Shown: positions 28,874-40,162, counted from the first letter of the stretch. The stretch is DNA of 64,000 nucleotides from Methylobacterium gossipiicola (GCF_900113485.1 NZ_FOPM01000019.1:17273-81272); one strand, 5' to 3'. A program made the numbers and translations. The notes: a model not told the origin generated them from the letters alone.

Positions 28874-29824
28874 TCAAGCGGCCGGGGCCTTGGGCTTCGG
28901 CAGCATGGACGGGCGCCAGCGGCGGTGCATCCACAGCCACTGGCCGGGATTCTCGCGGATCCAGTCCTCGACCACGCGGGTCATGGCCTGCATGGCGCCC
29001 TGGACGTCGATGGCGCCGGTGGCGTCGCGCGGCAGCTCGAGGGGCGGGGTGAGTTCGAGGGAAAAGCGCGCGCCCTCGCCCCGCACCACCCGGACGCCGT
29101 GGACCGGGCATTCGTAGTGCCGGGCGAGCTTGCCGAGCAGCGGATTGACGAGGACGGGGCGGCCGAAGAACTCGACCACGACGCCCCGGGTGAAATGCTG
29201 GTCGATGAGCTGGCCGAGGTGGCCGCCGCGCTCCACCACGCCCTGCATGGCGAAGACGGCGCCCTGCCCCGCCGCCGCGAGACCGCCCATGGTCTGGCGA
29301 CGCACCTCCTGAACGAGGCGGGCCGAGGCCGCGTCGTTGGGCGGGCGGAAGATCGCCGTGGCGTCGAGGCCGTAGCGGGCGGCGCAGATCGCCGGCAACT
29401 CCCAGTTGGCGAGGTGTGCCGAGAAGATGAGCCCCGGCTTGCCGTCGTCGCGCAGATCCGCGAAGTGGCCCTCCCCCGAGACCTGCATGCGCTGGCTCGC
29501 CGGATCGCTCTCGTCGAAATCAAACAGGGTGTGCAGGTGGGCGTATTCGGCGCCCGTGCGCCCGAGATTGTCCCAGGCCTGCGCCGCGAGCGCCCGACGC
29601 GCCGCCGGATCGAGGTCCGGAAACGCGAGGGCGAGGTTGGCCATGGCCGTGCGATGGGCCGGCAGGAACGGGCCGATGATGCGGACGAGGCGCCCGCCGA
29701 CCCGGCTCGCCCGATCGGTTCCGAGGCGGCGTGCCAACCAGAACAGGGTTCGGATCAGGGGGATCATCGCCAGCCCGGCGAGGCGTGGAAGGTGACGTTT
29801 CAAGACCAGGGCGAGACGAAGCAA
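28874..29824 (-). CDS. Lipid A biosynthesis lauroyl acyltransferase (LpxL/HtrB type)
   Basis: This inner-membrane acyltransferase adds a secondary acyl chain to Kdo-lipid A or a similar precursor. The product is 316 residues. A hydrophobic N-terminal anchor (about 15-32) is followed by the LABLAT domain. The catalytic HX4E motif is HLANWE, with H137 and E142, and the conserved FFGRPV and ECPVHGVRVVR segments follow. The start is uncertain: TTG at 29824 opens the family-like N-terminus, and ATG at 29767 is an alternative that would remove part of it. Confidence 0.9.
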   Translation of the reverse strand: MLRLALVLKRHLPRLAGLAMIPLIRTLFWLARRLGTDRASRVGGRLVRIIGPFLPAHRTAMANLALAFPDLDPAARRALAAQAWDNLGRTGAEYAHLHTLFDFDESDPASQRMQVSGEGHFADLRDDGKPGLIFSAHLANWELPAICAARYGLDATAIFRPPNDAASARLVQEVRRQTMGGLAAAGQGAVFAMQGVVERGGHLGQLIDQHFTRGVVVEFFGRPVLVNPLLGKLARHYECPVHGVRVVRGEGARFSLELTPPLELPRDATGAIDVQGAMQAMTRVVEDWIRENPGQWLWMHRRWRPSMLPKPKAPAA

Positions 29825-29929
29825 GGCGGTTCCCGTGCGGGGGAGCGCTCCGGACGACGCTCCACCCTCCCCGCTTAGATCATTTTTTCGCGGCGGTGCA
29901 CCCTTACGGCTCTTTGTCGTCCGTCGACC

Positions 29930-30952
29930 TTACAGGGTGACGAGAATCTTGCCGAAGACCTGGCGTGATTCGAGGCGCTCCAGCCCTCGCGCGAAATCCG
30001 CCAGCGGCAGCACCGTATCGACGACGGGGGTGAGGCCCTCGGCCATCTTGGCGAGCGATTGGCGGATGTTGGCGATCGAGCAGCCGAACGAGCCGGTGAT
30101 GCGGTATTGCTGCTGGAACAGCTGCATCAAATTCATGGTGGTGGAGACGCCCGAGGTCGAGCCGCAGGTGACGAGGCGCCCGCCGCGCTTGAGGCACAGG
30201 AGCGAGCCGTTCCAGGTGTCGGGGCCGACATGCTCGAACACCACATCGACGCCCTTGCGCTTGGTCAGGCGGCGAACCTCGCCCTCGAAGCGTTCCTCCC
30301 GGTAGTTGATGACGTGGTCGGCCCCCAAGACCCGTGCCTTCTCGCCCTTCGCGTCGTCGCCCACCGTGGTGAACACCGTGCAGCCGATGGCTTTCGCCAT
30401 CTTGATCGCCGCCGTGCCGATGCCGGAGCCGCCGGCATGCACGAGGACGCTCTCGCCGGGTTCGAGCTTGGCGTTGTCGAACAGCATATGCTGCACGGTG
30501 CCGAAGGCGATGGGTGCGCAGGCGGCATCCGTGAAGCTCACGCCGTCCGGGATCGGCACCACGAGGCGGGCCGGCATGGTGACCCGTTCGCGGGCGAAAC
30601 CGTCGATGTGGAAGCCCATGACACCGGCGACGTCCTCGCAGAGGTTGTCGCGCCCCTCGCGGCAAGCCCGGCAATGACCGCAGGTCTGGGCGCCATAGAG
30701 AGCCACGCGGTCGCCCACGCGCAGATCCGTGACGCCCTCGCCGACACAGGCGATCTCGCCCGCCGCTTCCGCTCCCACGGTGAGGGGCAGCTTGCGCTTG
30801 GCGAAGGCCATGCCGCGAAAGCCCCAGACGTCGATGAAGTTGAGGCCGACGGCGCGCACCCGGACCTGGACCTCGCCGGGGCCGGGCGCCGCCGGAGCCT
30901 CGATGTCGGTCACGCGCAGGTCGCGGTCGCCGAAGAGTTGGAGGGCTTGCAT
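29930..30952 (-). CDS. Zinc-type alcohol dehydrogenase / quinone oxidoreductase family protein
   Basis: The product is 340 residues of the medium-chain dehydrogenase/reductase superfamily, using NAD(P)H. The structural-zinc cysteine cluster is present (CGHCRACREGRDNLC near 93-107). The GroES-like N-terminal domain is followed by a Rossmann fold with VHAGGSGIGTAAIKMAK near 168-184. The substrate is unknown. ATG at 30952 is preferred over a TTG at 30970. It lies 18 nt after ppx on the same strand and may be co-transcribed, although a functional link to polyphosphate is not obvious. Confidence 0.9.
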   Translation of the reverse strand: MQALQLFGDRDLRVTDIEAPAAPGPGEVQVRVRAVGLNFIDVWGFRGMAFAKRKLPLTVGAEAAGEIACVGEGVTDLRVGDRVALYGAQTCGHCRACREGRDNLCEDVAGVMGFHIDGFARERVTMPARLVVPIPDGVSFTDAACAPIAFGTVQHMLFDNAKLEPGESVLVHAGGSGIGTAAIKMAKAIGCTVFTTVGDDAKGEKARVLGADHVINYREERFEGEVRRLTKRKGVDVVFEHVGPDTWNGSLLCLKRGGRLVTCGSTSGVSTTMNLMQLFQQQYRITGSFGCSIANIRQSLAKMAEGLTPVVDTVLPLADFARGLERLESRQVFGKILVTL

Positions 30953-30970
30953 GGGTCTCGATCCGGACAA

Positions 30971-32518
30971 TCAGGCGACCGCGAGGCGACCGTCGAGGCC
31001 GATGACGCGGCCGACGCCGCGCACGCGGCCGAGGATACGGTCGCCCGCCAGGGCCTCGCGATTGGCCGGCAGGGTGAGGACGACGCGGCCATCCGCGATC
31101 TCGATGGGCAAACTGCTCAAGGTCCCTTCCATCCCGGCCGTCAGCGGGAAGGCGAGGCGCAGGAGGGCGCCGAGCAGGCGGGCGCGGTCGAACAGCCGGG
31201 CTCCGGCGAGGCCGCGCAGCATCGGGCTCGCCTTCTCCGGTGCGACGCCCTCGTGACGGAAGTAGACCGCGAGCGCCAGATAGGCCCGCCCCGGATGGTC
31301 GATGCCGACGAAGGCCGCATGGGTGATGACGTTGACGCTCTGCTCGCCGCGATAGTCGGGATGTGCCCGCCAGCCGATATCCGAGAGCAGGCAGGCCGCG
31401 TGGCGCAGGCGGCGCTCGTCCGCCGTCTCCGGCCCGTCGAGGGTGGCGATGAACCGGTCGGTCCAGGCGATGAGGTCGGCGGCATGGCCCGGCGAGCGGG
31501 CGCGCTGGACGTTGAGTTCCGCCGCCGCCACCAGCAGGGGGTCGGCCAGGCGCGCATCGCGGTCGAGGCGCTCGTAGAGCAGGCCCTCGCGCACCCCGGC
31601 GGCCGAGACCGCGAGTTCGCGTGGTCGCCCGACCCGGAGGATTTCCTCCAACACCACGGCACCGTAGGCGAGGAGCGGCCGGCGCGCCTCGGAGACGCTC
31701 TCGACGTCCTGGAGCAGGGCCGCGTCCGTGCGCTCCACCACTTCGAGGAAGTTCAGCTCGTCCGAGGGCTCGACGCTGTAGCCGTGCATGACATGGAGTG
31801 GGTAGCCGCGCGCGGCCTGATGCAGGCGCGCCAGGGCTCGCCAGGTGCCGCCGACGGCGTAGAAGCTGCGCCCCCGCAGGGTCTCGAGTTGCGGGGCGGC
31901 CTTCTTCAGGTGCTCGCGGACGATCTTGATGGCCTTCTTGGGCGAATTGCCCGAGAGGTCCTGCAGGGCGAGGCCGCCGAGGGGCATCGTCACGCCCATG
32001 CCGACGGTGGCGCCGCGCACGTCCACGAGTTCGAGGGAGCCGCCGCCCATGTCACCGACGACACCGTCCGGCGCATGGAAGCTCGACACGACGCCGAGGG
32101 CCGACAATTCGGCCTCGCGCCGCCCCGACAGGAGTTCGATGGGGTGTCCGCAGGCGGCTTCCGCCGCCGCGAGGAATTCCGGTCCGTTGGCGGCATCGCG
32201 CGCCGCGGCGGTGGCCAGCACGAACACCCGCGTCACGTGCATGATCTGGCACATGATCCGGAAGCGGGCCAGCGCCACGAGGGCGCGTTGGACCGCCTCT
32301 TCGTTGAGGCGGCCCGTGGTGAGCACATTGCGGCCCAGCCCGCACAGCACCTTCTCGTTGTAGAGAGGCGTCGGCGCCCGGGTCAGCCCGTCATAGGCGA
32401 CGAGCCGCACGGAGTTCGAGCCGATGTCGATGATGGCCACGGGCTCGCGCCGAACCAGGGTCGAGACGGACTCGACGCCGGTATCGACAGGGGCGGGGCC
32501 GGCATGGTGGAGAGCCAT
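30971..32518 (-). CDS. ppx: Ppx/GppA family exopolyphosphatase
   Basis: This enzyme splits phosphate from polyphosphate ends (or pppGpp to ppGpp). The product is 515 residues. The ASKHA-fold ATPase signatures are visible: AIIDIGSNSVRLV near residues 28-40 and VVGDMGGGSLELVD near 152-165. The longer C-terminal HD-like half (from about 310) matches the large Ppx type rather than the short one. It lies 23 nt downstream of ppk, so synthesis and breakdown of polyphosphate are encoded together. Confidence 0.93.
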   Translation of the reverse strand: MALHHAGPAPVDTGVESVSTLVRREPVAIIDIGSNSVRLVAYDGLTRAPTPLYNEKVLCGLGRNVLTTGRLNEEAVQRALVALARFRIMCQIMHVTRVFVLATAAARDAANGPEFLAAAEAACGHPIELLSGRREAELSALGVVSSFHAPDGVVGDMGGGSLELVDVRGATVGMGVTMPLGGLALQDLSGNSPKKAIKIVREHLKKAAPQLETLRGRSFYAVGGTWRALARLHQAARGYPLHVMHGYSVEPSDELNFLEVVERTDAALLQDVESVSEARRPLLAYGAVVLEEILRVGRPRELAVSAAGVREGLLYERLDRDARLADPLLVAAAELNVQRARSPGHAADLIAWTDRFIATLDGPETADERRLRHAACLLSDIGWRAHPDYRGEQSVNVITHAAFVGIDHPGRAYLALAVYFRHEGVAPEKASPMLRGLAGARLFDRARLLGALLRLAFPLTAGMEGTLSSLPIEIADGRVVLTLPANREALAGDRILGRVRGVGRVIGLDGRLAVA

Positions 32519-32541
32519 GCGAGTTCCTTCGGAAGCGGTCG

Positions 32542-34932
32542 TCAGGCGCGTTGAGCCCGGCGGCTCAAGGCACGGGGACTCGATTTCTTCGAGGACTTGC
32601 CGCGCCCGGACAGGCTCGGATTCGTCATGAAGTACTTGTGCGCGTTGAACGGCTCCTCGCCCTCGGCCGGCTGGATCCGCTCACTCGCACCGGAGGCCAG
32701 TACACGCCAGCTCTGCCGGTTGTCGAGGAGGTTGGCCAGCATGATCTGATCCAGCACCTGCTGATGCACCGTCGGGTTGGTGATCGGCAACAGGGCTTCG
32801 ACCCGGCGGTCGAGGTTGCGGCTCATGAGGTCGGCCGACGAAATGTAGACCGTGGCCTTCGGGTGGGGCAGGCCGACGCCGTTGCCGAAGGCGTAGATCC
32901 GCCCGTGTTCGAGGAAGCGCCCGACGATGGATTTCACCCGGATCGTCTCCGACAGGCCGGGGATGCCGGGCCGCAGGCAGCAGATGCCCCGCACGACGCA
33001 GTCGATCTGCACGCCGGCGGCGCTGGCATCGTAGAGGGCGTCGATGATCTGCGGATCGACCAGCGAGTTGCACTTGATCCAGATCGCCGCCGGGCGCCCG
33101 GCCTTGGCGTGGGCGATCTCGGCCTCGATGTTCTCCAGCAGGCGCGGCTTCAGGGTCAGGGGCGAGACCGCCATGCGCTCGAGCCCGGCGGGCTCGGCGT
33201 AGCCGGTGATGTAGTTGAAGATGCGCGAGACGTCGCGGGCCACCACCGGGTCGGCGGTGAAGAACGACAGGTCGGTGTAGATGCGCGCCGTGATCGGGTG
33301 ATAATTGCCCGTCCCCACGTGGCAGTAGCTCACGAGCTTGTCGCCCTCGCGACGCACCACCATCGACAGCTTGGCGTGGGTCTTGAGTTCGACGAAGCCG
33401 AACACAACTTGGGCGCCGGCCTTTTCGAGGTTGCGCGCCCAGCGGATGTTGGCCTCCTCGTCGAAGCGGGCCTTCAGTTCGACGAGGGCGGTCACCGACT
33501 TGCCGAGTTCGGCGGCTTCCGCCAGCGCCGCTACGATGGGGGAGTTCGAGGAGGTGCGGTAGAGGGTCTGCTTGATCGCCACCACGTTGGGGTCGCGGGC
33601 GGCTTGGGCGAGGAACTGCACCACCGCGTCGAACGACTCGTAGGGGTGGTGGACGATGAAATCTTTCTGCCGGATGGCGGCGAACACGTCGCCGCCGCTC
33701 TCGCGGATGCGCTCGGGAAAGCGCGGATTGTAGGCCTTGAACTTCAATTCCGGCCGGTCGATTCCGACGATTTGCGACAGCTCGTTCAGGGCCAGCATCC
33801 CCTCCGTGAGGAACACGGCATCGGGGCCGATCTCGAGCTCGTCGGTCACGAAGGCGCGCAGATCCTCCGACATGCCGGCTTCGACCTCGAGGCGGATGAC
33901 GACGCCGCGCCGGCGCTGCTTCAGGGCCGTTTCGAAATGCAGGACGAGGTCTTCCGCCTCCTCCTCGATTTCGAGATCGGAATCGCGGATCACCCGGAAC
34001 GCCCCGTGCCCGCGTAGGACATAGCCGGGGAACAGCCGCCCGGTGAACAGGACGATGACCTGCTCGATGGCGATGAATCGCGCCGTGGGGTCGCCCTCGG
34101 AATCGGGCAGGCGCACGAAGCGGTCGACCAGGGCCGGCAGGCGAATCAGGGCGCGCAGCACCCGGCCGTCGCGCGGACGCATGAGCATCAGGGCGATGGT
34201 GGAGCCGAGATTCGGGATGAACGGGAACGGGTGGGCCGGATCGATGGCGAGCGGCGTCAGCACGGGTAGGACGTGGCTGAGGAAATACTCCTCCAGCCAG
34301 ACCTTGTGCTCGGGGGTGAGGCCGAGGGGCTCCACGAGTTCGATGCCAACGCCGAGGAGTTCGCCGCGCAATTCGCGCCAGCGCTGCTGCTGGTCGAGGG
34401 CGAGGCGCGACACGTCGGTGCCGACGCGGGCGAGCTGCTCGGCCGGGCTCAGACCGTCCTGCGAGGGCGCGACGAGGCCGGACCGGACCTGATCGTGCAG
34501 GCCGGCGACACGCACCATGAAGAATTCGTCGAGGTTGTTGGCCGAGATCGAGAGGAAGCGCAGCTGTTCGAGCAGCGGATGGTTGGGGTTGGACGCCTCC
34601 TCCAGCACCCGGCGGTTGAACTGCAACCAGGACAGTTCGCGGTTGACGAATCGCTCGGGGGAATGACGAAGGGCCAAGCCGGCCTCGCGCACGGTGCCGC
34701 GGGCATCCGCCTCGGCGGGACGCGCGGGCTCCGGCTCGGCCACGGGCGCCTCCGCCAGGGGCAGATCGACATCGGGGGCCGCATCCACCGGGATGTCGGA
34801 GGCGGCGGCCCTGTCCCGGGCGACGCGCTTCGGCGCCGGCCGCGCGGACCGGGGCCGGGCCGTCGTCGGCACGCCCTCACCCGCGTTGGGGCCGATTTCC
34901 GATGCGGGCGCGTCCGTTTCCATATCCGCCAA
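32542..34932 (-). CDS. ppk: Polyphosphate kinase
   Basis: Ppk1 transfers the ATP gamma-phosphate reversibly onto polyphosphate chains. The product is about 796 residues. A Pro/Ala-rich non-conserved N-terminal extension of about 95 residues precedes the conserved [20 protein letters not shown]. The autophosphorylated His lies in [11 protein letters not shown]. Start choice: AGGAG stands 7 nt before a TTG at 34932, which reads into MADMETDAP, whereas the ATG at 34923 is 16 nt from it. The TTG is therefore preferred. It lies 113 nt after hdaA and 23 nt before ppx, an arrangement common in alphaproteobacteria. Confidence 0.95.
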   Translation of the reverse strand: MADMETDAPASEIGPNAGEGVPTTARPRSARPAPKRVARDRAAASDIPVDAAPDVDLPLAEAPVAEPEPARPAEADARGTVREAGLALRHSPERFVNRELSWLQFNRRVLEEASNPNHPLLEQLRFLSISANNLDEFFMVRVAGLHDQVRSGLVAPSQDGLSPAEQLARVGTDVSRLALDQQQRWRELRGELLGVGIELVEPLGLTPEHKVWLEEYFLSHVLPVLTPLAIDPAHPFPFIPNLGSTIALMLMRPRDGRVLRALIRLPALVDRFVRLPDSEGDPTARFIAIEQVIVLFTGRLFPGYVLRGHGAFRVIRDSDLEIEEEAEDLVLHFETALKQRRRGVVIRLEVEAGMSEDLRAFVTDELEIGPDAVFLTEGMLALNELSQIVGIDRPELKFKAYNPRFPERIRESGGDVFAAIRQKDFIVHHPYESFDAVVQFLAQAARDPNVVAIKQTLYRTSSNSPIVAALAEAAELGKSVTALVELKARFDEEANIRWARNLEKAGAQVVFGFVELKTHAKLSMVVRREGDKLVSYCHVGTGNYHPITARIYTDLSFFTADPVVARDVSRIFNYITGYAEPAGLERMAVSPLTLKPRLLENIEAEIAHAKAGRPAAIWIKCNSLVDPQIIDALYDASAAGVQIDCVVRGICCLRPGIPGLSETIRVKSIVGRFLEHGRIYAFGNGVGLPHPKATVYISSADLMSRNLDRRVEALLPITNPTVHQQVLDQIMLANLLDNRQSWRVLASGASERIQPAEGEEPFNAHKYFMTNPSLSGRGKSSKKSSPRALSRRAQRA

Positions 34933-35045
34933 GGGACTTCTCCTGAAGGCTGCGGGGCGGCTCCCTAGCACGGGAGGCGCCATGATTCTTGACGGTTCGA
35001 CGACAGTCCTGGGTATTCAGTGGGGATGGGCTGCCGCCGCCCCGC

Positions 35046-35774
35046 CTAATCGTCCTCGCTCTCGTCCGCCTCGTCGCCGCCGTCGAGGCCGAGGCGGGCC
35101 AGCACGGCGAGGGCCAGGGGTCGGGTGATCCGCCGGCCACGTCCGAGGGCATCGCGGTCGAGTTCGGCGACCACGCGCCGGGCGAGGCCGAACGAGCGGT
35201 CGATGCGCAGGGCCAGGGCCTCGACCACGGCGAGGTCGACCACGAGCTGACGATCCACGAACAGCTTGACGAGGAGCGCCCGCAACAGGGCGTCGTCGGG
35301 AGCCAGGATGCTGGCACCGGGCGCGAGACGCAGGCGCGAACGCAGGTCGGCGGTGGCGAGCCCCATGGCCTCCACGGGCTGCGCGGCCGTGACGAGGACG
35401 GGCCGACCGCGCTCGCGGGCGAGGTTGAGAAGATGGAACAGGGCCGCCTCGTCGCGCCCCTCAGGCCGGTCGATATCCTCGATCACGAGGGCGCCGTTGG
35501 AGACGAGGCGGGGCACCGAAGCCGCCTGGACCTCGGCACAGGTGACGGTCCAGGCATGCGCCCGCGTCGCCCAGATCGAGGCGAGGTGACTCTTGCCGCT
35601 GCCGGGCGGCCCGACGAGGAGGCAGACCGTGTCGGGCCAAGCCGGCCAAGCCTCGACGAGGCCGTAGGCCGCCGCGTTGGCGGGGCCGACGAGGAAGTCC
35701 TCGCGACCGTAGCGGGGGTCGGCCGGCAGGTCGAAGGCGAGCTGTTTCGGCGGCGCGTTTTCGCGGGGGGCCAT
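35046..35774 (-). CDS. hdaA: DnaA regulatory inactivator HdaA
   Basis: HdaA is a DnaA-related AAA+ protein that, with the DNA clamp, stimulates ATP hydrolysis by DnaA and prevents over-initiation. The product is 242 residues and has the AAA+ part only, without the DnaA DNA-binding domain. The N-terminus contains QLAFDLP (residues 11-17), the type of clamp-binding motif found in Hda proteins. Walker A is GPPGSGKSH at 55-63 and a Walker B-like ALVIEDID follows. The ATG overlaps the stop of the permease gene by one base (TGATG). A short acidic tail ends the protein. Confidence 0.92.
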   Translation of the reverse strand: MAPRENAPPKQLAFDLPADPRYGREDFLVGPANAAAYGLVEAWPAWPDTVCLLVGPPGSGKSHLASIWATRAHAWTVTCAEVQAASVPRLVSNGALVIEDIDRPEGRDEAALFHLLNLARERGRPVLVTAAQPVEAMGLATADLRSRLRLAPGASILAPDDALLRALLVKLFVDRQLVVDLAVVEALALRIDRSFGLARRVVAELDRDALGRGRRITRPLALAVLARLGLDGGDEADESEDD

Positions 35775-36865
35775 CAGATCTCACGGTTGGGCAGTAGGAC
35801 CGGGGAGTCCGCGTGATAGAGCGGACTCTGCAGGTAGCGGCTCAGGGCGAAGCGCACCACCACGCCGATGGAGGCGGCCACGGGCACGGCGAGGAGCAGG
35901 CCGAGGAAGCCGAACAGCGTTCCGAAGGCCAGGAGGGCGAACATGAGCCAGACGGGGTGGAGACCGACGGATTCGCCGACGAGCTTGGGCGAGATGATGT
36001 TGCCCTCGAGGAACTGCCCGATGGCGAACACCGCGACGGTGAGACCGATATGCAGCCAGTCGGAGCCCGGCCAGAACTGCGCCAGGGCGACGCCGACGGA
36101 GAGCAGGAAGCCCGTCAGCGTGCCGACATACGGAATGAAGGTGAGGAAACCGGCGATGAGGCCGATGAGCACGCCGAAGTTCAGTCCGACGCAGAACAGG
36201 CCCACGGCGTAGAAGGTGCCGAGGATGAGGCAGACAAGGGTCTGGCCGCGCACGAAGCCGGTCACGGCACCGTCGATCTCGTGGGCGAGGCGCCGCACCA
36301 CGGCGCGGTGGCGCGGCGGCACCCAGCTGTCCAGGGCCGCGATCATCCGGTCCCAATCGACGAGGAGGTAGAACGCCACCACGGGCGTGACCACGAAGAG
36401 CGAGGCGATGGAGATCAGCGCCTGACTGCCCGACCACAGGGACTTGAGGAAGGCCAGGAACCACGTGCCGCCCTGCCCCACCAGGGTGCCGACGGAGGAT
36501 TGCAGGTCGTTCAGCACGTCGGCGCCGCCGACGCGCCGGAGCAGTGGGCCGGCCTGGTCCGTCAGGATGCCCTGCAGCCGCGCCACCATGCCGGGCAGGG
36601 TCGCGACGAGGGCCGCGGTCTGGCTGGCGGCGAGGGGCACGACGAGGAGAAGCGCCACCACGAGGACGACGACGAACATCGCCAAAATGAAGAGCGAGGC
36701 CGTCAGCCGCCCAAGTCCGAGGCGCTCCAGACGGTCGGCGATGGGATCGAGGAGGTAGGCCAGGGCGAGGCCGGCCACGAACGGCAGCATCACGTCGGCC
36801 AGGAGATAGAGGAGCAGGGCGATCCCGCCCAACACCAGACACCCGATCACCGCCCTGCCGCGCAT
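35774..36865 (-). CDS. AI-2E family transporter (PerM-like permease)
   Basis: This inner-membrane protein of 363 residues belongs to the AI-2E exporter/PerM family, whose cargo varies and is often unknown. About eight hydrophobic segments are visible, with the family's central loop region and the C-terminal FLEGNIISPKLVGESVGLHPVW signature near residues 290-312. GGGGGA stands about 6 nt before the ATG. The gene precedes hdaA with a 1-nt stop/start overlap; the permease-hdaA-ppk order is frequent in this lineage. No link to quorum sensing is implied by the context. Confidence 0.92.
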   Translation of the reverse strand: MRGRAVIGCLVLGGIALLLYLLADVMLPFVAGLALAYLLDPIADRLERLGLGRLTASLFILAMFVVVLVVALLLVVPLAASQTAALVATLPGMVARLQGILTDQAGPLLRRVGGADVLNDLQSSVGTLVGQGGTWFLAFLKSLWSGSQALISIASLFVVTPVVAFYLLVDWDRMIAALDSWVPPRHRAVVRRLAHEIDGAVTGFVRGQTLVCLILGTFYAVGLFCVGLNFGVLIGLIAGFLTFIPYVGTLTGFLLSVGVALAQFWPGSDWLHIGLTVAVFAIGQFLEGNIISPKLVGESVGLHPVWLMFALLAFGTLFGFLGLLLAVPVAASIGVVVRFALSRYLQSPLYHADSPVLLPNREI

Positions 36866-37123
36866 CGGCCGTCCCCCGTCCTGTATTCTCCAGAGAGTGG
36901 GAAGCCGGTGCGGTGCGGTCAAGGCTCGGTGCCTGCCGTCCCTGCCGAAGGCATCGACGATAGACCCGATCGCGCGCCGCGAATGTTTCGGTCTCCTTCG
37001 GAAGGGACTTGTCCAGATGCCCCCCGGGTGGTCCACACGCCGCCAGATGCCCGTTCTTTCATCATTTTGCCGAACAGTTAACCACTCTCTCGTAGGCAGA
37101 TCCCACTAACTAGGGGCTGATCA

Positions 37124-38914
37124 ATGAGTTTATCCCGCAAGTTTGTCGGCCTCGTCATGGCTATGCTGGTCTCTAGCCTGCTCCTGGCGGGGTCCATCCT
37201 CCTTTATGGTCGATCCGTCGCTCAAGTGAGCGCAGCGCACGAGACGCGACAGAAATCGATCCTCCTCGCCGACGAAATCCGGCAGAGCTCGGACGACCTC
37301 ACTCGCCTCGGCCGCACCTACGTCGTGACCGGCAAGGCGACCTATAAGCAGCAGTACCAGCGCATCCTCGACATTCGCGCCGGCCATGCGCCGCGCCCCG
37401 AGGAATACCATCGCATCTACTGGGACTTCGTCGCGGCCGGCGTGGCGAAGCCGCGCCCGGACGGCGAGACCGTCTCGATGCTCGACCTCATGAAGCGCCT
37501 CGGCTTCTCGCAAAAGGAATACGACATGCTGGCCGAGTCGGTCCGCAATTCGGACGGATTGGTCCAGCTCGAAGTCGAGGCGATGAATCTCGTCGAGGGC
37601 AAGGACAAGGCGGGTCGGCCCCTGACCCAGCCGGACGCAGTCCGGGACCGCAACCGGGCGATCGACCTCGTTCATTCCGACACCTATCACGCCTTCAAGG
37701 CGCAGATCATGAAGCCCCTCGACGCGTTCTACGGGCTGATGCAGGCACGGACCGACGCCGCCGTGGCGACGGACGAAGCCCGGGCGAACGTTTACTTCGC
37801 CGTCGTGGTGGCCATGCTGACGGCCACCGTCGCGAGCTTCCTGGCCCTCGGCTGGTTCGCCTACGAGGCGCTGGTGCGCGGCTACGGCTCGGTCGGCGAA
37901 GCCATGGACCGTATCGCCCGTGGCGATTACGCCTCGACGGTCCCCGGCCAAGAGCGCCGTGACGAGGTCGGCGACCTCGCCCGCGGCCTCGAAGCCTTCA
38001 AGTCCAACCTCGCCCGGGACGTGTCGGAGCGTCATGCCGAGGAAACCCGGCTGCACGAAGCCGCCCGCCGTGGCCAAACCGAGGTCCTGGCGAAATCCTT
38101 CGAGGCGACGTTCAGCGGAATCGTCCGGACCGTGGCGACATCCGTGGGCGAACTGCAGGACACTGCCCGCACCATGTCGCGGATGGCCGGCGACACCGCC
38201 GACCGCTCGGGCGCCGTGATCCGGGCCGCGGAGGAGGCGTCGACCAACGTCGCCGCCGTGGCGGCGGCGGCGGAGGAACTCAGCGCCTCGGTATCGGAGG
38301 TCGGCCGTCAGGTCGACAACGCGGCGGCGCTGACGCGGGCGAGCGCGGCGGAAGCCGGACGCACCGCCGAATTGGTGCGGGATCTGAGTCAGGCGGCGGC
38401 CCGGGTCGGCGACGTGGTGGCGATGATCAACGGCATCGCGGGCCAGACCAACCTGCTGGCCCTCAACGCCACCATCGAGGCGGCCCGGGCCGGCGAGGCC
38501 GGACGCGGCTTCGCCGTGGTCGCGGCCGAGGTCAAGGAACTCGCCAACCAGACCGCCAAGGCCACGGAAGAGATCGCCTCGCAGATCGGCGGAATCCAGG
38601 CGGCGACCGGCGAGGCCGTGACGGCCATCGGCGCCATCGCGGGGCGCATCGGCGACCTGAGCGGCATCTCGAACGCCATCGCGGCCGCGGTGGAGGAACA
38701 GGGCGCCGCCACCCGGGAGATCGTGCGCAACATCCATCAGACCGCCGCCGGCACCGGTGAGGTCACGTCCCATATCGGGGGGGTCGCCGACGCAGCCCAG
38801 AAGGCCGGCGGCGAGGCCGGGCGGGTGCTCTCCGTCGCCACGTCCGTCTCCCACGACGCCGAACACCTCGACGCCGAGGTGCACCGCTTCCTGGCGCAAC
38901 TCCGGGCCGCCTGA
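37124..38914 (+). CDS. Methyl-accepting chemotaxis protein
   Basis: This transmembrane chemoreceptor has 596 residues. TM1 lies at about 9-29 and TM2 at about 223-247, flanking a periplasmic sensing region. That region has the motif [20 protein letters not shown], which also occurs in some hybrid histidine kinases. A HAMP domain (about 250-300) and the signalling domain (about 325-590) follow. The highly conserved hairpin tip [19 protein letters not shown] is intact. No C-terminal CheR/CheB-binding pentapeptide is seen. AGGGG precedes the ATG. The gene stands alone between the divergent permease and purM; the ligand is unknown. Confidence 0.95.
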   Translation: MSLSRKFVGLVMAMLVSSLLLAGSILLYGRSVAQVSAAHETRQKSILLADEIRQSSDDLTRLGRTYVVTGKATYKQQYQRILDIRAGHAPRPEEYHRIYWDFVAAGVAKPRPDGETVSMLDLMKRLGFSQKEYDMLAESVRNSDGLVQLEVEAMNLVEGKDKAGRPLTQPDAVRDRNRAIDLVHSDTYHAFKAQIMKPLDAFYGLMQARTDAAVATDEARANVYFAVVVAMLTATVASFLALGWFAYEALVRGYGSVGEAMDRIARGDYASTVPGQERRDEVGDLARGLEAFKSNLARDVSERHAEETRLHEAARRGQTEVLAKSFEATFSGIVRTVATSVGELQDTARTMSRMAGDTADRSGAVIRAAEEASTNVAAVAAAAEELSASVSEVGRQVDNAAALTRASAAEAGRTAELVRDLSQAAARVGDVVAMINGIAGQTNLLALNATIEAARAGEAGRGFAVVAAEVKELANQTAKATEEIASQIGGIQAATGEAVTAIGAIAGRIGDLSGISNAIAAAVEEQGAATREIVRNIHQTAAGTGEVTSHIGGVADAAQKAGGEAGRVLSVATSVSHDAEHLDAEVHRFLAQLRAA

Positions 38915-39097
38915 CGGAGCACTACGCATCGATCCCGTGCCGCTCTCGCGGGCGGCACGGGGCCCGCCGCATCCCGGGCGAACGGCGGCGCCGGAGCGAG
39001 GCCGCCGAGGCTGGATGCCGAAGTCGCGCGCAACCCCTCGCCGAGACCGTCACGACCCGTTAGAGCAGTCCGAACAGGACGTTGAGACGAGGTGCCG

Positions 39098-40162
39098 ATG
39101 ACGGCCGAACACACGGGAATGACCTACGCGGAAGCCGGCGTCGACATCGATGCCGGCAACGCCATGGTCGAGACGATCAAGCCGCTGGTACGGGCCACGC
39201 GCCGGCCGGGGGCGGATGCGGAGATCGGCGGGTTCGGCGGGTTGTTCGACCTCAAGGCGGCGGGGTTCCGCGACCCGATCCTGGTGGCGGCCAACGATGG
39301 CGTCGGCACCAAGGTGAAGATCGCCATCGAGACGAACCGCCACGACACCATCGGGGTCGATCTCGTGGCCATGTGCGTCAACGACATCATCGTGCAGGGC
39401 GCCGAGCCGCTGTTCTTCCTCGATTACTACGCCACCGCCAAGCTCGTGCCGGGCGTCGGCACCGACATCGTGCGCGGCATCGCGGCGGGCTGCCGGCTCG
39501 CCGGCTGCGCCCTCATCGGCGGCGAGACCGCCGAGATGCCGGGCCTCTACGACGGGGCGGATTACGACCTCGCCGGCTTCAGCGTCGGTGCCGCCGAGCG
39601 CGGAACCCTGCTGCCGCGCGGCAACATCGTGCCGGGCGACGTGGTCCTCGGCCTGCCCTCCTCCGGGGTCCATTCGAACGGTTTCTCGCTGGTCCGCCGC
39701 ATCGTCGCGCGCAGTGGCCTGTCCTACGACGACCCCGCTCCGTTCGAGCCCCTGCGGAGCCTGGGCGAAGCCCTGCTGGAGCCGACCCGCATCTACGTGA
39801 AGCCCCTGCTGGCGGCCCTCAAGACCACGGACGGCATCAAGGCGCTGGCCCACATCACCGGCGGCGGATTCCCCGACAACCTGCCCCGCGTGCTGCCCGA
39901 CGGCGTCGGCATCGCCATCGACCTCGACGCGATCATGCCGCCCCCGGTGTTCGGCTGGCTCGCCGAGGTCGGCGGCGTCGCCGAGTCCGAGATGCTGCGC
40001 ACCTTCAACTGCGGCATCGGCATGGTGGTGGTGGTCTCGCCCGAGAGCGTCGGCGCGGTGTCGAAGGCCCTCGACCTCGGCGGGGCATCGCCCGTGGTCC
40101 TCGGCCGGATCACGCCGCGCGGCCCGGAGGCCGTGACCTTCGAAGGCCGGCTCACGTTCTGA
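39098..40162 (+). CDS. purM: Phosphoribosylformylglycinamidine cyclo-ligase
   Basis: AIR synthetase catalyses the ATP-dependent ring closure of FGAM in purine synthesis. The product is 354 residues. Family features are [13 protein letters not shown] at the N-terminus, [24 protein letters not shown] and [10 protein letters not shown] near residue 145. The ATG at 39098 is used; a GTG 6 nt earlier is also possible. The stop overlaps the purN start by one base (TGATG), the usual purM-purN pair. Confidence 0.96.
   Translation: MTAEHTGMTYAEAGVDIDAGNAMVETIKPLVRATRRPGADAEIGGFGGLFDLKAAGFRDPILVAANDGVGTKVKIAIETNRHDTIGVDLVAMCVNDIIVQGAEPLFFLDYYATAKLVPGVGTDIVRGIAAGCRLAGCALIGGETAEMPGLYDGADYDLAGFSVGAAERGTLLPRGNIVPGDVVLGLPSSGVHSNGFSLVRRIVARSGLSYDDPAPFEPLRSLGEALLEPTRIYVKPLLAALKTTDGIKALAHITGGGFPDNLPRVLPDGVGIAIDLDAIMPPPVFGWLAEVGGVAESEMLRTFNCGIGMVVVVSPESVGAVSKALDLGGASPVVLGRITPRGPEAVTFEGRLTF

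Noticed and set aside
37060..37090. Possible sigma-28 or CtrA promoter before the chemoreceptor gene
   Set aside because: A GCCGAACA and a TTAAC half-site are present, but the partner boxes at the required spacing are missing.
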